Shown piece after piece: positions 24,401-35,672 of a DNA stretch of 64,000 nt. The notes below the pieces were generated by a model, which ran no database searches, was not told where the DNA came from, and saw only the letters and a list, made by a program, of their open reading frames with translations. The DNA comes from Dastarcus helophoroides. Lineage: Eukaryota > Arthropoda > Insecta > Coleoptera > Bothrideridae. The translations under genes and the position numbers were made by a program. Positions within the stretch are counted from its first letter, which is position 1; each line of letters opens with the position of its first letter. Location: assembly GCA_028583605.1 (NCBI GenBank), contig CM053328.1, positions 10,404,782 to 10,468,781 of the forward strand, in the 5' to 3' direction.

Positions 24401-27400
24401 AAAGTCTTAAATTTGAAACAAGTCGAAATCAAAAACTCTTAAACTAAATAAATCAAAATGACCGAAATTTAAAAAAATTCGAATTTTTCAAAGTCGAAAT
24501 AACAAAAAAGTGAAAATTTTTAAAAAATGAGAAATTTTAAAATAAATCAAAGTTGAAAAAATGGGTATTTCAATAAAAAAATATCGAAATTTTTAAAATA
24601 AGTCAAAATTTTGAAAACGAAATAGAAATTTTGAAAAAGGTGGAATGAAGATGTCGATATTTTTGAGTCGAAATTGAAAGATGAAATTTTCAAATAGTCA
24701 ATAATTTAAAAAAAAAACAAAATTAAAAAAGTGGAAGAATGAATCAAAATAAGTCAGAATTTACAAAATGTCGTATTTTGAATAAAAAGTTGCAGTTTTC
24801 AAGCTAAAGCTTTCAGAAATTCGAAATTTTCAAAAATAAAGTAAAAATTTTACCAAAAAGTCGAAATTTTATTAAGGGTGAATTTGAAAAAAATATAAAT
24901 TTTCAAATTATTAGTTTAAAAAAGTCGAAATTTACAAAAAAAAGTTGATGTTATGAGAAAAGACAAAAATTTTGAGTTAAAATTTTGAGAAAAAGTCACA
25001 GTTTTGATAAAAATGGTGACATAAATGGAAATTTTCACATCTCGATTTTTCTGAAATCTAAATTTACCAAAAAGGGGAAATTTCGAGGAAAAAGTCGAAA
25101 TTTTCAGAAATAAAAATCAAAAGTAGTATTGAATCTCGACATTTTTAAAAAAAGTCAAAAACTTCAAGAGTCGATATAATTTTCAAAAAGTCAGCATTTT
25201 GTAAAAAAAAAGTTCAAATATTTAAAAAGTCTAACCTTTGAGAAAAAAAGTTCAGATTTGAAAACAACTTTGGGAAAAGACCTGTTGAAATTATTTAAAA
25301 AAAGGTAATTTTTTAAAAAGTCGAAATTTAAAAAAAATCGATTTTTGAAACAAGTCAGAGTTCTCAAAAAAAGATGAATTTTTTAGGGAAATCCAGATTT
25401 ACAATGTAATTCAAAATTTCAAGACACAAATCTTTGGAAAAACCAAAAAGTCAAAATTTTAAAACTTCTATTTTAAGAAAGTAGAAATAATCAAAATGGA
25501 GGAAATTTAAGAAAAAAAGTCGGAATCTAAAACAAATGGAAATTTTTAAAAACTTAAACTTTATAAAACAAAATGGTCGAAATTTATAAAAATAAGTCGG
25601 ATTTTTCAGTCAAAATTACAAAAAAAGTGAAAATTTCTAGAAAATGTCGAAATTTTTAAATAAATCATAGTTAAAAAAAATCGACACATTGCTAAAAAAT
25701 CAAAATTTCCTAATAGGTCAAAATTTTGAAAACGAGAAAATTTTGAAAAAGGTGAAAAAAGTTTGATAATTTTCAAAATAAATTGAAAATTTCAAAAAAG
25801 GTTGAAATTAAAAAATAACACAGAATTTAAAAAAAGTCGTAATTTCGAGAAAAAGTTGCAATTTTCAAGGTGAAGTTTTCAAAAAAATCGAAATTTTCTA
25901 AGAATAAAAAAATCAAAATTTTTCCACAAAAAGCCGAGGCCGCATTTTGGTAAAAAGGTGAATTTTTTAAAAAAGTTGAAATTTACAAAAAAGTCGAGTT
26001 TTTGGGAAAAGGCAAAAATTTTGAGTCAAAAATTTAAGAAAAAGTCGAAATTTGGATGAAAAAGGAAATTTTCAAATCTCGATTTTTTTGAAGTCTATTT
26101 TTAAATACTCTTAAACTTAACGAGACAAAATAGTCGAATTGAAAAGAAAATCGAAATTTTCAAAGACGAAAAGGTGAAATTTGCAACAAGGAGTCGAAAA
26201 TTTTAAATAAATCAAAATTGAAAAACTTTAGTATTTTGCTAACAGAACGAAATTTTTAAAATAATTCAAAATTTTGAAAACGAAGTAGAAATTTTGATAA
26301 AGGTGGAAAAAGTTTGGTGATTTTCAAAAAAAAACAATTTCAAAATTTTAAAAAAGTTGAAATTTAGAAAAGTCAGAATTTACAAAAAGTCGCAATTTTG
26401 AGAAAAAGTTGGAATTTCCAAGTTGAAGTTTTCAAAAATAGAAATTTTCAGAAAAAAAAATATTTCACCAAAAAGTGAAAAAAGTGAATTTGAAAAAAAT
26501 ATGCTAATTCTGAAATGCCAATTTTAAAAAAAGTCGACGTTTTGAGAAAAGAAACATTTTGAGATAAAAGTTAAACTTTTGATGAAAACGGTGAAATGAA
26601 TGAACATTCTGAAATTTGAATTTTTTTAGAGTCTAAATATACCAAAAAAAGGGAAAATTCTAGAAGAAAATCGATATTTTCAGAAAAAAAATCAAAAGTT
26701 AGAAATAGTGGAAATTTGGAGATTTCGAAATTAAAAAAAAAGCCGAAAACTTCAGAAGAGTTGATATAATTTTCAGTCAGGATTTTGAAAAAAAAAAAGT
26801 TCAAACATTTAAAAAGTCCAACCTTTGAGAAAAGTCGAACTTTTCAAAAAAGATAATTTTTTTAAAAGATCCAGATTGCAAAATAATGCAGAATTTTAAG
26901 AGGCAAAACTTTAGAAAAAGACGGAATTTTTAGTAAAGTCAAAATTACCAAAAGTCGTAGTTTTTCAAAAATTGAAATATTTAAAAAATAATTTTTTTTA
27001 CAAAGTCGAAATTTTAAGTATTCGTAATTTTGAAAAGTAAATATATGAAAAGTCTTAATTTTTGAGAAAAAAACGAGTTATGAAACAAGTCAAACTTTTC
27101 AAGAAAATTCTGATTTACAGTGTAATTAAAAATTTCAAAACACAAAACTTTGGAAAAATTATAAAGTCAAAATTTTGAAAATTCAGTTTTAAGGAAGTAG
27201 AAATAATTAAAAAGAAGGATTTTTTTTAAGTAAAAATTTGAAACGAATCGAAATTTTTAAAAATGCTTAAACTTAACAAAACAAAATCGTCGAAATTTAT
27301 AAAAAAAATCGAAGTTTTCAAAAGTCGAAATTACGAAAAAGTTAAAGTTTCGAGAAAAAGTCGAAATTTTAAATAAATCAAAAGAAATTTTTAAAATAAG

Positions 27401-30400
27401 TCTAATAAAGTAAAAATTTTGAAAAAAGTGGAAAAAGTAAGGTAATTTTCAAAAAAAAAATTAAAAACTTCAAAAAAGCTAAAATAAGAAGTGAACGAAT
27501 GGGTCAAATAAATCAGAATTTATAAAAAGTCGCAATTTCGAGAAAAAGTTGCAATTTCCAAGCTGAAGTTTTCAAAAAATCGAAATTTTCAAAGAATAAA
27601 GAAATCAAAATTTTTCCACAAAGCCGACATTTTGGTTGAAATGGTGAGTTTTTTGAAATTAACAAAAAAGTTGATTTTTTGGGAAAAGGCAAAAATTTTG
27701 AGTCAAAAATTTGAGAAAAAGTTTACATTTGGATGAAAAAGGAAAATTTTCAAATCTCGATTTTTTTGAAGTCTATTTTTAAATACTCTTAAAGTTAATG
27801 AGACAAAATATTCGAATTAAAAAAAAAAAAATCGAAATTTTCAAAGACGAAATTACAAAAAGGTGACATTTTCATTTCGAGAAAAAGCTGTAATTTCCAA
27901 GCTGAAGTTTTCAAAAACTGAAATTTTCAGAAATAAAAAAAAATTAATATTTCACCAAAAAGTGAATTTGAAAAAAATATGCTATATTTGAAATCCCAAT
28001 TTTTCAAAAAAGTCGACGTTTTGAGAAAAGACAAACATTTTGAGATAAAGTCTAAACTTTTGATGAAAATGGTGAAATGAATGAAAATTCTCAAATCTCG
28101 ATTTTTTTAGGGTCTAAATTTTTCATAAGGGTCCAGATTGCAAAATAATTCAGAATTTAAAGAGGCAAAACTTTGGAAAAAGACAGAATTTTTAGAAAGT
28201 AAAAATTACCAAAAGTCGTAGTTTTTCAAAAATTGAAATATTTGAAAAATATTTTTTTTTACAAAGTCGAAATTTTAAGTATTCGTAATTTTGAAAAGTA
28301 AATATATGAAAAGTCTTAATTTTTGAGAAAAAAACGAGTTATGAAACAAGTCAAACTTTTCAAGAAAATTCTGATTTACAGTGTAATTAAAAATTTCAAA
28401 ACACAAAACTTTGGAAAAATTATAAAGTCAAAATTTTGAAAATTCAGTTTTAAGGAAGTAGAAATAATTAAAAAGAAGGATTTTTTTTTAAGTAAAAATT
28501 TGAAACGAATCGAAATTTTTAAAAATGCTTAAACTTAACAAAACAAAATCGTCGAAATTTATAAAAAAAATCGAAGTTTTCAAAAGTCGAAATTACGAAA
28601 AAGTTAAAGTTTCGAGAAAAAGTCGAAATTTTAAATAAATCAAAAGAAATTTTTAAAATAAGTCTAATAAAGTAAAAATTTTAAAAAAAGTGGAAAAAGT
28701 AAGGTAATTTTCAAAAAAAAAAATTAAAAACTTCAAAAAAGCTAAAATAAGAAGTGAACGAATGGGTCAAATAAATCAGAATTTATAAAAAGTCGCAATT
28801 TCGAGAAAAAGTTGCAATTTTCAAGCTGAAGTTTTCAAAAAATCGAAATTTTCAAAGAATAAAAAAATCAAAATTTTTCCACAAAGCCGACATTTTGGTT
28901 GAAATGGTGAGTTTTTTGAAATTAACAAAAAAGTTTACTTTTTGGGAAAAGGCAAAAATTTTGAGTCAAAAATTTGAGAAAAAGTTTAAATTTGGATGAA
29001 AAAGGAAAATTTTCAAATCTCGATTTTTTTGAAGTCTATTTTTAAATACTCTTAAAGTTAATGAGACAAAATATTCGAATTAAAAAAAAAATCGAAATTT
29101 TCAAAGACGAAATTACAAAAAGGTGACATTTTCATTTCGAGAAAAAGTTGTAATTACCAAGCTGAAGTTTTCAAAAACTGAAATTTTCAGAAATAAAAAA
29201 AAATCAATATTTCACAAAAAAATGAATTTGAAAAAAATATGCTATATTTGAAATCCCAATTTTTCAAAAAAGTCGACGTTTTGAGAAAAGACAAACATTT
29301 TGAGATAAAGTCTAAACTTTTGATGAAAATGATGAAATGAATGAAAATTCTCAAATCTCGATTTTTTTAAGGTCTAAATTTTTCATAAGGGTCCAGACTG
29401 CAAAATAATTCAGAATTTAAAGAGGCAAAACTTTGGAAAAAGACAGAATTTTTAGAAAGTCAACATTACCAAAAGTCGTAGTTTTTCAAAAATTGAAATA
29501 TTTAAAAAATATTTTTTTTTACAAAGTCGAAATTTTAAGTATTCGTAATTTTGAAAAGTAAATATATGAAAAGTCTTAATTTTTGAGAAAAAAAACGAGT
29601 TATGAAACAAGTCAAACTTTTCAAGAAAATTCTGATTTCCAAAGTTGAAAAAAATCAAAATTTTACTAAAAAAAAATCGAAATTTTTAAAATAAGTCAAA
29701 CGAAGTAGGAATTTTGAAAAAAAGTGGAAAAAGTTTGGAAGTTTTCAGAAAAAAAATTAAAAACTTCAAAAAAGCTAAAATAAAAAGTGAAAGAATGGGT
29801 CAAAGTAAATCAAAATTTATAAAAAGTCGTAATTTCTAGAAAAAGTCACAATTTTCAAGCTGAAATTTTCAAAAGTAAAATAATATTTTATCGAAGTCTA
29901 AATTTTGGTAAAAAAGTAAATTTGGAAAAAGTGTTAATTTTGAAATGTTGATTTTGTTTAAAAGTCGAAATTTACAAAAGTACATTTTGAGAAAAGACCG
30001 AAATTTTGAGTGGAAATTTTAATAAAAATAGAAATTTAAAATGAGTGGAAATTTTTAAAACTCGATTTTTTTCTAAAATGAAATTTTTGAGAGTAAAGTA
30101 GGAATTTTCAAAAAAAATTTGAAAATTTCAATATCTCGAAATTTTCAAAAAAACACTAAAACATTTCAAGAAGAGTCTATATAATTTTCAGAACAAGTCG
30201 ACATTTGAAAAAAAAGCCTAAATATTTAAAAACTGTAACCTTTAAGAAAAATCGAACTTTTCATATAAAATCGAATTTTTTGAGTACAATAAATTAAAAA
30301 TTTCGAGAAAGGGCGAAGTTTTGAAAAAAATAACTTACATTTTTCAAAGTGAACATTTCGGAAAGTTGAAGAAACAATTCAAAATTTTGAAAACGTAGAA

Positions 30401-33400
30401 ATTCTGAAAAGAGTTGAATATGTTGAAAATAATGAAAATTTTTAAATGTCGAAGTTTCAGAAAAGGTTGAAATTTTCAATTAAAAAAGCACATGAAATTT
30501 TCAAACATGTAAAAATGCTTTCAAAAGTCGAATTTTTTCTAAAAATTCTGAATTTTAACTAATTTTCTCGAAATTTGGATGAAATTAAAATGTTTGCCTG
30601 TGGTACACATGTAAGGTGCCTTAAAAAAAACTGCCATTAAGTGGACCTATGAAAACGCCAAATCAGAGACGGAAAAGTGGACCAAACCACTCTCGATAAC
30701 GTTTTTATTTGAACACACCTTAATTTTTTTAATTTCTGATCGTAACCATTAATTTGTTAATTTTAGATCCTAACAAAAATTCTCATTATGTGGTCGACTG
30801 TGGAAAGCCAGTAATGAAAGAACACTGTTATTGGCCCCTGGTGTCCGATTTGAACAACGTCCTTTCCCATCGACCTGTTGCGCTGAAATTTATGGCCAAT
30901 GATACCCTCCTGGTACTGTGGTTCTCATTCTTATCGATGTTCCAAGGTAAGTTCCTTATAATAATGTTAGAGTTTTTTAAATAGTTACTTGATAGTTAAA
31001 ATAATTGTATTTAAGGGTGCGTTTAAATTAGACACTTTATTCAGTACATTTCTCTCTAAGATCCCGAGAGAAGCTATCCGAGACTTATCTGCACTGCTGA
31101 AAGGCGACAGCTTCTCTCAGGATAGTTGACACTTATGTCAGAGAGAAAATATATTTAATGTCGGAGAGAAAATATATTTAATGTTGGAGAGAAATGTATG
31201 TAATAAAGGGTCTAGTGCAGGGGTCGGCAAACTTTTAAGTCAAAAGAGCCAACTGCTATAAAAAATTCGTTTCGTAAATTTCAAAGAGCCACAAATTTTT
31301 ATTTCCGATTTTACATTTTACTTCAAAATTAAATCAGATAAAATATGGGGTAGTCAAACGAAAACATATTCAGCCCAAAACACCTTTTATTATTATTATT
31401 AAATCAGATACATCAGGCAAAATATGGGATAGAGAGAAACCGCTTTGACTCATGTAGTCAAACGAAAACATATTCAGTCTCAGTCCCAAAATTTAAAGCT
31501 TTACTTCAAAGTTTACCTTTTTCTCGCAAATTCGACTTTTTTCTCTTCTCTATATTCGTCTTTTTTTAACTGTGTGTTTTACTCCTAAGATTTTTTTTCC
31601 CTAAATCTTCCTTCTTAAAACTTGACAATCTATGAAAATGTTTACTTTTTTCTAATTCGACTGACTGGAAGACTCGACCTATTTCTCAAAAATTTGTCTT
31701 TTGTCGATTTCTTACTAAAAAAAGTAAAAATTTGGGGATATTAAATAAAATAGTTTTTGAATATTTCGAGCTTTTTCTCAAAGTTTTCTTTTTTCATTAC
31801 ATTTTTTTTTATTTTGTTCTAAATTGCGACCTTTTTCTCGAAATTTCTATTCTTTTTAAATAACATTCATTTTCCAAATTTCGCCATTTTCTCCAAATAT
31901 TGACTTTTGCTGAACATTTAAACTTTTATTTATTTTCTGGAATTTTCGACCTATTTCGCAAAATTAGGTGTTTCTCGAAATTCCAACTTCTAACTGAAAA
32001 TTCGACATTTTATTATGTTTCTGCAAGCTGCGATTTTATCGACGAAATTCACCTATTTTCAGAATGTTTGACTTTATATAAAAATTTGATTTTGTTTGTA
32101 AAATTTAACTTTCTCTGGGAAATTTTGACCTTTTTTTAAAGTTCAACGCTTTTCTCGAAACTGGACATTCCTTTTTATTTAAAAATTATTTTACCGATTT
32201 TATCAAAATTTGAATTTTTCTGAAAATTTTAAGTTTTTTCTATTCTTCTTGTTCTCGAAATTTCAAATTTATTCTCAAAATTTAACTTTCTCTGGAAAAT
32301 TGCAAATTATATATTTTCTTCTTCTCTGAAAAACTTCGACTTTTTAAAATTTGACAATTTTTTTAATTTTTCAGTTTTTTAAAATTTCTCTTATCGAGAT
32401 TTTACAATTTTTCACAAAATTCAAATTTGTCTAAAAATTTCAGGATTTTAAATTTGTTCTAGGTTTTAATCTATTGTCAAAATTCGACTTTTTTTTTCTA
32501 AAATTTTGCTTTTTTCAGAATTTTTGACAAATTCATATTTTTCGAAATCTCTTTTTTTTAAATTCGGATTTTTCCGGAATTATCAACTTTTATTTCAAAC
32601 GAAAATCATCTATTTTCAAATCGCAAAATTTGATTTTTTTTTTAAATTTGACTTTCTCTGGGAAATCTTGACCTTTTTTTAAAATTTAACACTTTTCGAA
32701 ATTGGAAGTTTTATCGACATTCTCTTTTCTTTCGAAATTATTCTACGAATTTTCTCAAAATTCCATTTATCTGAAAATTTGGAATTTTTTTAATTCGCCT
32801 AGTTTTTGAAATTACAAATTTACTCCCAAAAGTTAGCAAATTTTATCAAAATTAAAAATTTTTCTTAAAATTTTGACTTTCCTTGAACTTTTTCCTAAAA
32901 TTTGACTTTTCTTTACTTCTCTGAAAAGCCTCGACACTTTTTTAAGCCTCCAGTTTTCAAATTTGTTTTGAGTTTCAATCTATTGTCGAAAGTCGACGTT
33001 TCTTTTTTCAGAAATTTTGCCCTTATTTGAGAATTTTAGACAAATTCATTTTTTTTTCATTTCTTCATTTTTCCCAATGTTTTTTGAAATCTCTTCCTTT
33101 TTCTCAAAATTCGCCTTTTTCTGGGAAATTTTGATCTTTTTTTAAAGTTAAACACTTCTCGAAATTTTTTGAAATTTTCTTTCGAAATCATTTTACAAAT
33201 TTTCTCAAAATTCGAATTTATCTGAAAATTTGGATTTTTTTAAATCCTCTTACTTTCGAAATTTCAAATTTATTCTCAAAATTTAACTTTCTCTGGAAAA
33301 TTGTAAATTTGTTGTCGAAGGTTCGAGCTTTTCTTAAAATTTAGACTCTGTTCTTGAAATGTTTCCTAAAATTTGAGTTTTTCCTTCTTCTCTGAAAGAC

Positions 33401-35672
33401 TTCGACTTTTTTAAATTTCAACATTTTTTTCTAAGCTTCCAGTTTATTCTTATAATTTCCCTTTTTGAAATTTTGCAATTTTTCAAAAAATTCAAAATTG
33501 TCTACAGAATTCAGGTTTTTAAATTTGTTTTGGATTTCAATCTATTGTCGAAATTCAATATTTTTTCTAAAATTTTGCCTTTTTGAGGACTTTCGATAAA
33601 TCCATTTTTTTCGTAATTTCTCCCTTTTTTCCAATTAGGCAAATCATTTTTTTATCTCTTCATTGTTACCAATTGTTTTTACGAAATCTCTTCCTTTTTC
33701 TGGGAAATTTTGACTTTTTTAAAATTTATCACTTCTCGAAATTTTCTTGGAATTTTCTTTCAAAAATATTTTACCAATTTTCTCAAAATTAGAATTTATC
33801 TGAAAATTTGGAGTTTTTTTCATTCGTCTTGTTCTCGAAATTGCAAATTTATTCTTAAAATTTAGCTTTCTCTAAAAAATTGCATTTTTTATCGAAATTT
33901 CGAGATGTTCTTAACTTTTTCCACGAAATTCTTTCTAAAGTTAAACTTTTTTCTTCTTTACTTAAAAACTTCGACTTTTTTAAAGATCGAGAATTTTCTT
34001 TAAGGTTCCAGTTAATTTTTTAATTTCTCGTTTCGAAATTTTACTATATTTCAAAAAATTCAGATTTGTCTAAAAATTTCAGGTTTTTAATTTGTCCTAG
34101 TTTTCAATCTATTATCGAACTTCGTTTTTTTGTTCTAAGATTTTACCTTTTATTGAGAACTTTTGATAAATTCATATTTTTCGAAATCTCTTCCCTTTTC
34201 TCAATTTTTTCGAAATCTCTTCCTTTTTCTCAATTTTTTCGAAGTCGCTTTCTTTTTCTCAATTTTTTCGCAGTCGCTTTCTTTTTCTCAATTTTTTCGA
34301 AGTCGCTTTCTTTTTCTCAATTTTTTCGAAATCTCTTCTTTTTTCTCAATTTTTTCGAAGTCGCTTTCTTTTTCTCAATTTTTGTCGAAGTCGCTTTCTT
34401 TTTCTCAATTTTTTCAAAGTCGCTTTCTTTTTCTCAATTTTTTCGAAATCTCTTTTTCTCAAAATTGAACTTTTCTGGAAATTTCAGCTGTTATTTCGAA
34501 ATTTGATATTTGCCGTTTCTGTAAATTTAGATTTTTTTTTCTCAGGAAAAGTAATTCACGAAATCTCAAGGTTGTTAAAAAGTTACAAATAAAAAAATAA
34601 AAATCATGAGAAAAATATTTTTTAGAATCTTCGACTCCCCAAGTTGGTCTTTTTGCTCATTTATAAATTTGAAATTTCATGTGTTTTTTTCAAAATGTTA
34701 ATATAAATCAATCAAAAATTTCGAAAAAATACTTCTTGAAATCATAACTTTTTGTTAAAATTTAAGTTCCTAGAAAAGTATTTTTGGAAATTTCGACTTC
34801 TGTAGGTCACTTGTTTAATGAGCGTCTGCGTGTCTGTCCACCCCAGCGTTTGTTTATTTGTTTTTTTAGGGGAATTAAAGAGCCGCATGCGGCTCTCGAG
34901 CCGCGGTTTGCCGACCCCTGGTCTAGTGTAAATGCACCTCAAAAGTGCTTATATTGTGGACAATTATTAGTTCTCTCAGATTTTTATCTGGGGACCACAT
35001 CCACGTTTCCCCGTCTCTGATTCCCAGTACCCCCACTCTTGCAAGTAAATTGAATTTAAAAAATATTCCTGCCAAGTTGATTAAATATAGTTAACATTGT
35101 CCCCCAGTCGAAGCAATTTTACACGCGAGGTGTCTTTTAAAAAAAGGATTTCAATAATACACTACATTATTCGGTTACTTTGGCGTAAAACTCTGGTGTT
35201 TTTTTGGGATACTGATATTTTAATCTCATTTTCAGGTATGAATGTCAACCACAGGGAATTGAGCCAGCACATAGAATTTGAGCCGAACACTTACTACGCC
35301 GCCTTCAGCGCGGAATTAGAAGCGAGCGCCTATCCGATGTGGGCTCTCGTTTCTCACCTCAATGACGCTTCCACCGCCGATTTGACCAGAAGACTACTCC
35401 TAGCTTGCCTCAATGAACTCGGCGACTGGTTGGAAGCTATCAATTTCACCAGCCCCTCAGTGGTAAGTAAATTAGGCAATGATCAGTTAGATTTTAGTAA
35501 AATGTTGGTTTTGTAGAATGACAGTCTGCAAGTGTCATTCCATCTTCCGCTGCATCGTTATCTTTCCGTGTTCTTGTGTCAAGCTGTCGCCAAACAAGGG
35601 ATAACTTTGAACGAGGTTCTTCCCACTAGCGAGACTTTAAATCTGCTGATGATGCACCCGCTTCGTGTCCAG
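15228..35672 (+). CDS. Ubr3: E3 ubiquitin-protein ligase UBR3, seven internal exons (partial gene)
   Basis: The joined exons are 15,228-15,447, 15,503-15,631, 15,683-15,815, 15,873-16,368, 30,767-30,946, 35,236-35,462 and 35,517-35,672. They give about 513 codons with compatible phases and GT-AG sites throughout. The first two exons encode a UBR-type zinc finger ([18 protein letters not shown], then GGACDCGD). The later exons match the helical middle of UBR3, for example [33 protein letters not shown] and [12 protein letters not shown]3 is a ~1,900-2,200 residue RING-type ubiquitin ligase, so the N-terminus and the C-terminal two thirds (including the RING) lie outside the window. The UBR3 assignment, rather than UBR1/2, rests on these phrases. 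Introns are 55, 51, 57, 14,398, 4,289 and 54 bp. No premature stop or frameshift was seen. Confidence 0.93.
15503..15631 (+). CDS. Ubr3: UBR3 exon: end of UBR box
   Basis: The exon begins by completing a Gly codon and reads [11 protein letters not shown], the last zinc-binding Cys/His of the UBR box, followed by the helix [15 protein letters not shown]. The acceptor is AACTTCAG and the donor AGGTAAGTT. The preceding intron is 55 bp. Confidence 0.95.
15683..15815 (+). CDS. Ubr3: UBR3 exon: helical region after UBR box
   Basis: The exon encodes a helical stretch including [20 protein letters not shown] and [13 protein letters not shown]. It starts in phase 2, ends in phase 0, and has the donor CAGGTAAGA. 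The preceding intron is 51 bp. Confidence 0.95.
15873..16368 (+). CDS. Ubr3: UBR3 exon: long helical region
   Basis: This 496-bp exon encodes about 165 residues, including [20 protein letters not shown] and [16 protein letters not shown], typical of UBR3. The acceptor is TTATTTTGTAG and the donor CACGGTGAGA, phase 1. It is followed by the 14.4-kb intron. The open frame continues into that intron to 16,466, but this is read-through past the donor. Confidence 0.95.
16369..17820. other. 5' part of the large UBR3 intron, no feature recognised
   Basis: This is intronic sequence of ordinary AT-rich composition, without array repeats, coding signal or recognisable mobile element. It is the longest stretch of non-array DNA in this intron. 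Confidence 0.6.
18504..21660. mobile_element. hAT-A: non-autonomous hAT element, 3,157 bp, array-filled
   Basis: The left end CAGGGCTTCGAACCA and the right end TGGTTCGAAGCCCTG are perfect inverted repeats. The 8-bp duplication GTATAAAT lies on both sides (18,496-18,503 and 21,661-21,668). Subterminal regions carry CGGTTTTCG/CGTTCCG-rich sequence. The interior is array: T-rich on the + strand to about 20,600, then A-rich. It includes a ~375-bp internal duplication, with phrases near 20,034 and 20,180 repeated near 20,299 and 20,555. No transposase reading frame was found. It is the same family as 41,555-46,337. Confidence 0.93.
23330..24180. repeat. Tandem pair, ~433-bp unit
   Basis: Two adjacent units share GAAACAATTTTTTTTCAAGA, TTCATGAGCAAAATTTT, AAGTCGAAC and CCAAATAGTTCAAAATTTCA in the same order. 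The first starts near 23,338 and the second near 23,771. They are diverged but clearly related. Confidence 0.75.
26870..29638. repeat. 1,260-bp near-identical tandem repeat, 2.2 copies
   Basis: Copy 1 runs from about 26,870 to 28,130, copy 2 from about 28,131 to 29,390, and a partial copy 3 ends near 29,638 after CAAGAAAATTCTGATTT. The line beginning ACAAAGTCGAAATTTTAAGT appears at about 27,000, 28,261 and 29,521, an offset of 1,260-1,261 bp. Copies 1 and 2 match base for base over long stretches, unlike the diverged array around them, so the duplication is recent (or an assembly artefact). Confidence 0.9.
30767..30946 (+). CDS. Ubr3: UBR3 exon between the two large introns
   Basis: This 180-bp exon has the acceptor TTAATTTTAG and the donor CCAAGGTAAG, phase 1 at both ends. 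It encodes [19 protein letters not shown] and [20 protein letters not shown], matching the UBR3 core. It is isolated by 14.4 kb upstream and 4.3 kb downstream. Confidence 0.95.
31218..34920. mobile_element. hAT-C: non-autonomous hAT element, 3,703 bp, array-filled
   Basis: The left end CAGGGGTCGGCAAACTTTT and the right end GGTTTGCCGACCCCTG are the well-known hAT terminus. The 8-bp duplication GTCTAGTG flanks it exactly (31,210-31,217 and 34,921-34,928). Next to the ends are AAAGAGCCA and AGAGCCGCATGCGGCTCT, also usual in such elements. The interior (about 31,480-34,550) is T-rich array on the + strand, opposite in polarity to the arrays around the gene. It includes a 29-bp minisatellite. There is no transposase. 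It lies in the UBR3 intron before exon 35,236. Confidence 0.95.
34205..34456. repeat. 29-bp minisatellite, ~9 copies, inside hAT-C
   Basis: The unit is TTTTTTCGAAGTCGC followed by TTTCTTTTTCTCAA, nearly exact through about nine copies; one copy is 30 bp. Because 29 is not a multiple of 3, all + frames show the same F/S-rich peptide, which explains the open frames at 34,066-34,506 and 34,163-34,468. These are not genes. Confidence 0.92.
35236..35462 (+). CDS. Ubr3: UBR3 exon
   Basis: The acceptor is CTCATTTTCAG. The first two bases complete a Gly codon, giving [20 protein letters not shown] across the junction, the conserved UBR3 motif. It then reads [20 protein letters not shown] and [10 protein letters not shown]. 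The donor is GTGGTAAGTA, phase 0. Confidence 0.95.
35517..35672 (+). CDS. Ubr3: UBR3 exon, last one found in the window
   Basis: The exon is 52 codons, phase 0 at both ends, with the acceptor GGTTTTGTAG and the donor CAGGTGAGTG. It encodes [19 protein letters not shown] and [12 protein letters not shown], matching UBR3 just before its next conserved block. That next block was not found in either direction, so the following intron is at least 28 kb. Confidence 0.95.

Larger units (their letters stand above)
17821..30590. repeat. Large A-rich array inside UBR3 intron, split by hAT-A
   Basis: The + strand is A-rich with GTCGAAATTT-like words about every 20 bp, both before (17,821-18,495) and after (21,669-30,590) the hAT element. 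Several higher-order amplifications are visible: a ~433-bp pair at 23,330-24,180, a family near 25,900-27,800 sharing TCAAATCTCGATTTTTTTGA, and a 1,260-bp tandem series at 26,870-29,638. No coding sequence is supported. Confidence 0.85.
31015..34940. mobile_element. MITE with ~44-bp terminal inverted repeats, split by hAT-C
   Basis: The left end starts GGGTGCGTTTAAATTAGACA and goes on CTTTATTCAGTACATTTCTC. The inverted right end reads GAGGTGCATTTACACTAGAC, then CCTTTATTACATACATTTCT, once the hAT insert at 31,218-34,920 and its target duplicate are removed. The uninterrupted element would be about 215 bp. It contains two direct copies of GGAGAGAAAATATATTTAAT-like sequence. The flanking duplication is not clear, so the superfamily is unassigned. 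Confidence 0.75.

Noticed and set aside
34066..34506. 146-codon F/S-rich open frame and its partner at 34,163-34,468
   Set aside because: It is the translation of the 29-bp minisatellite; the same peptide appears in several frames.
30661..35024. AATCAGAGACGG near 30,661 and its complement near 35,012, as ends of a larger element
   Set aside because: Only about 12 bases match well, with no flanking duplication, and an exon lies between them. Possibly two scraps of one repeat or chance.
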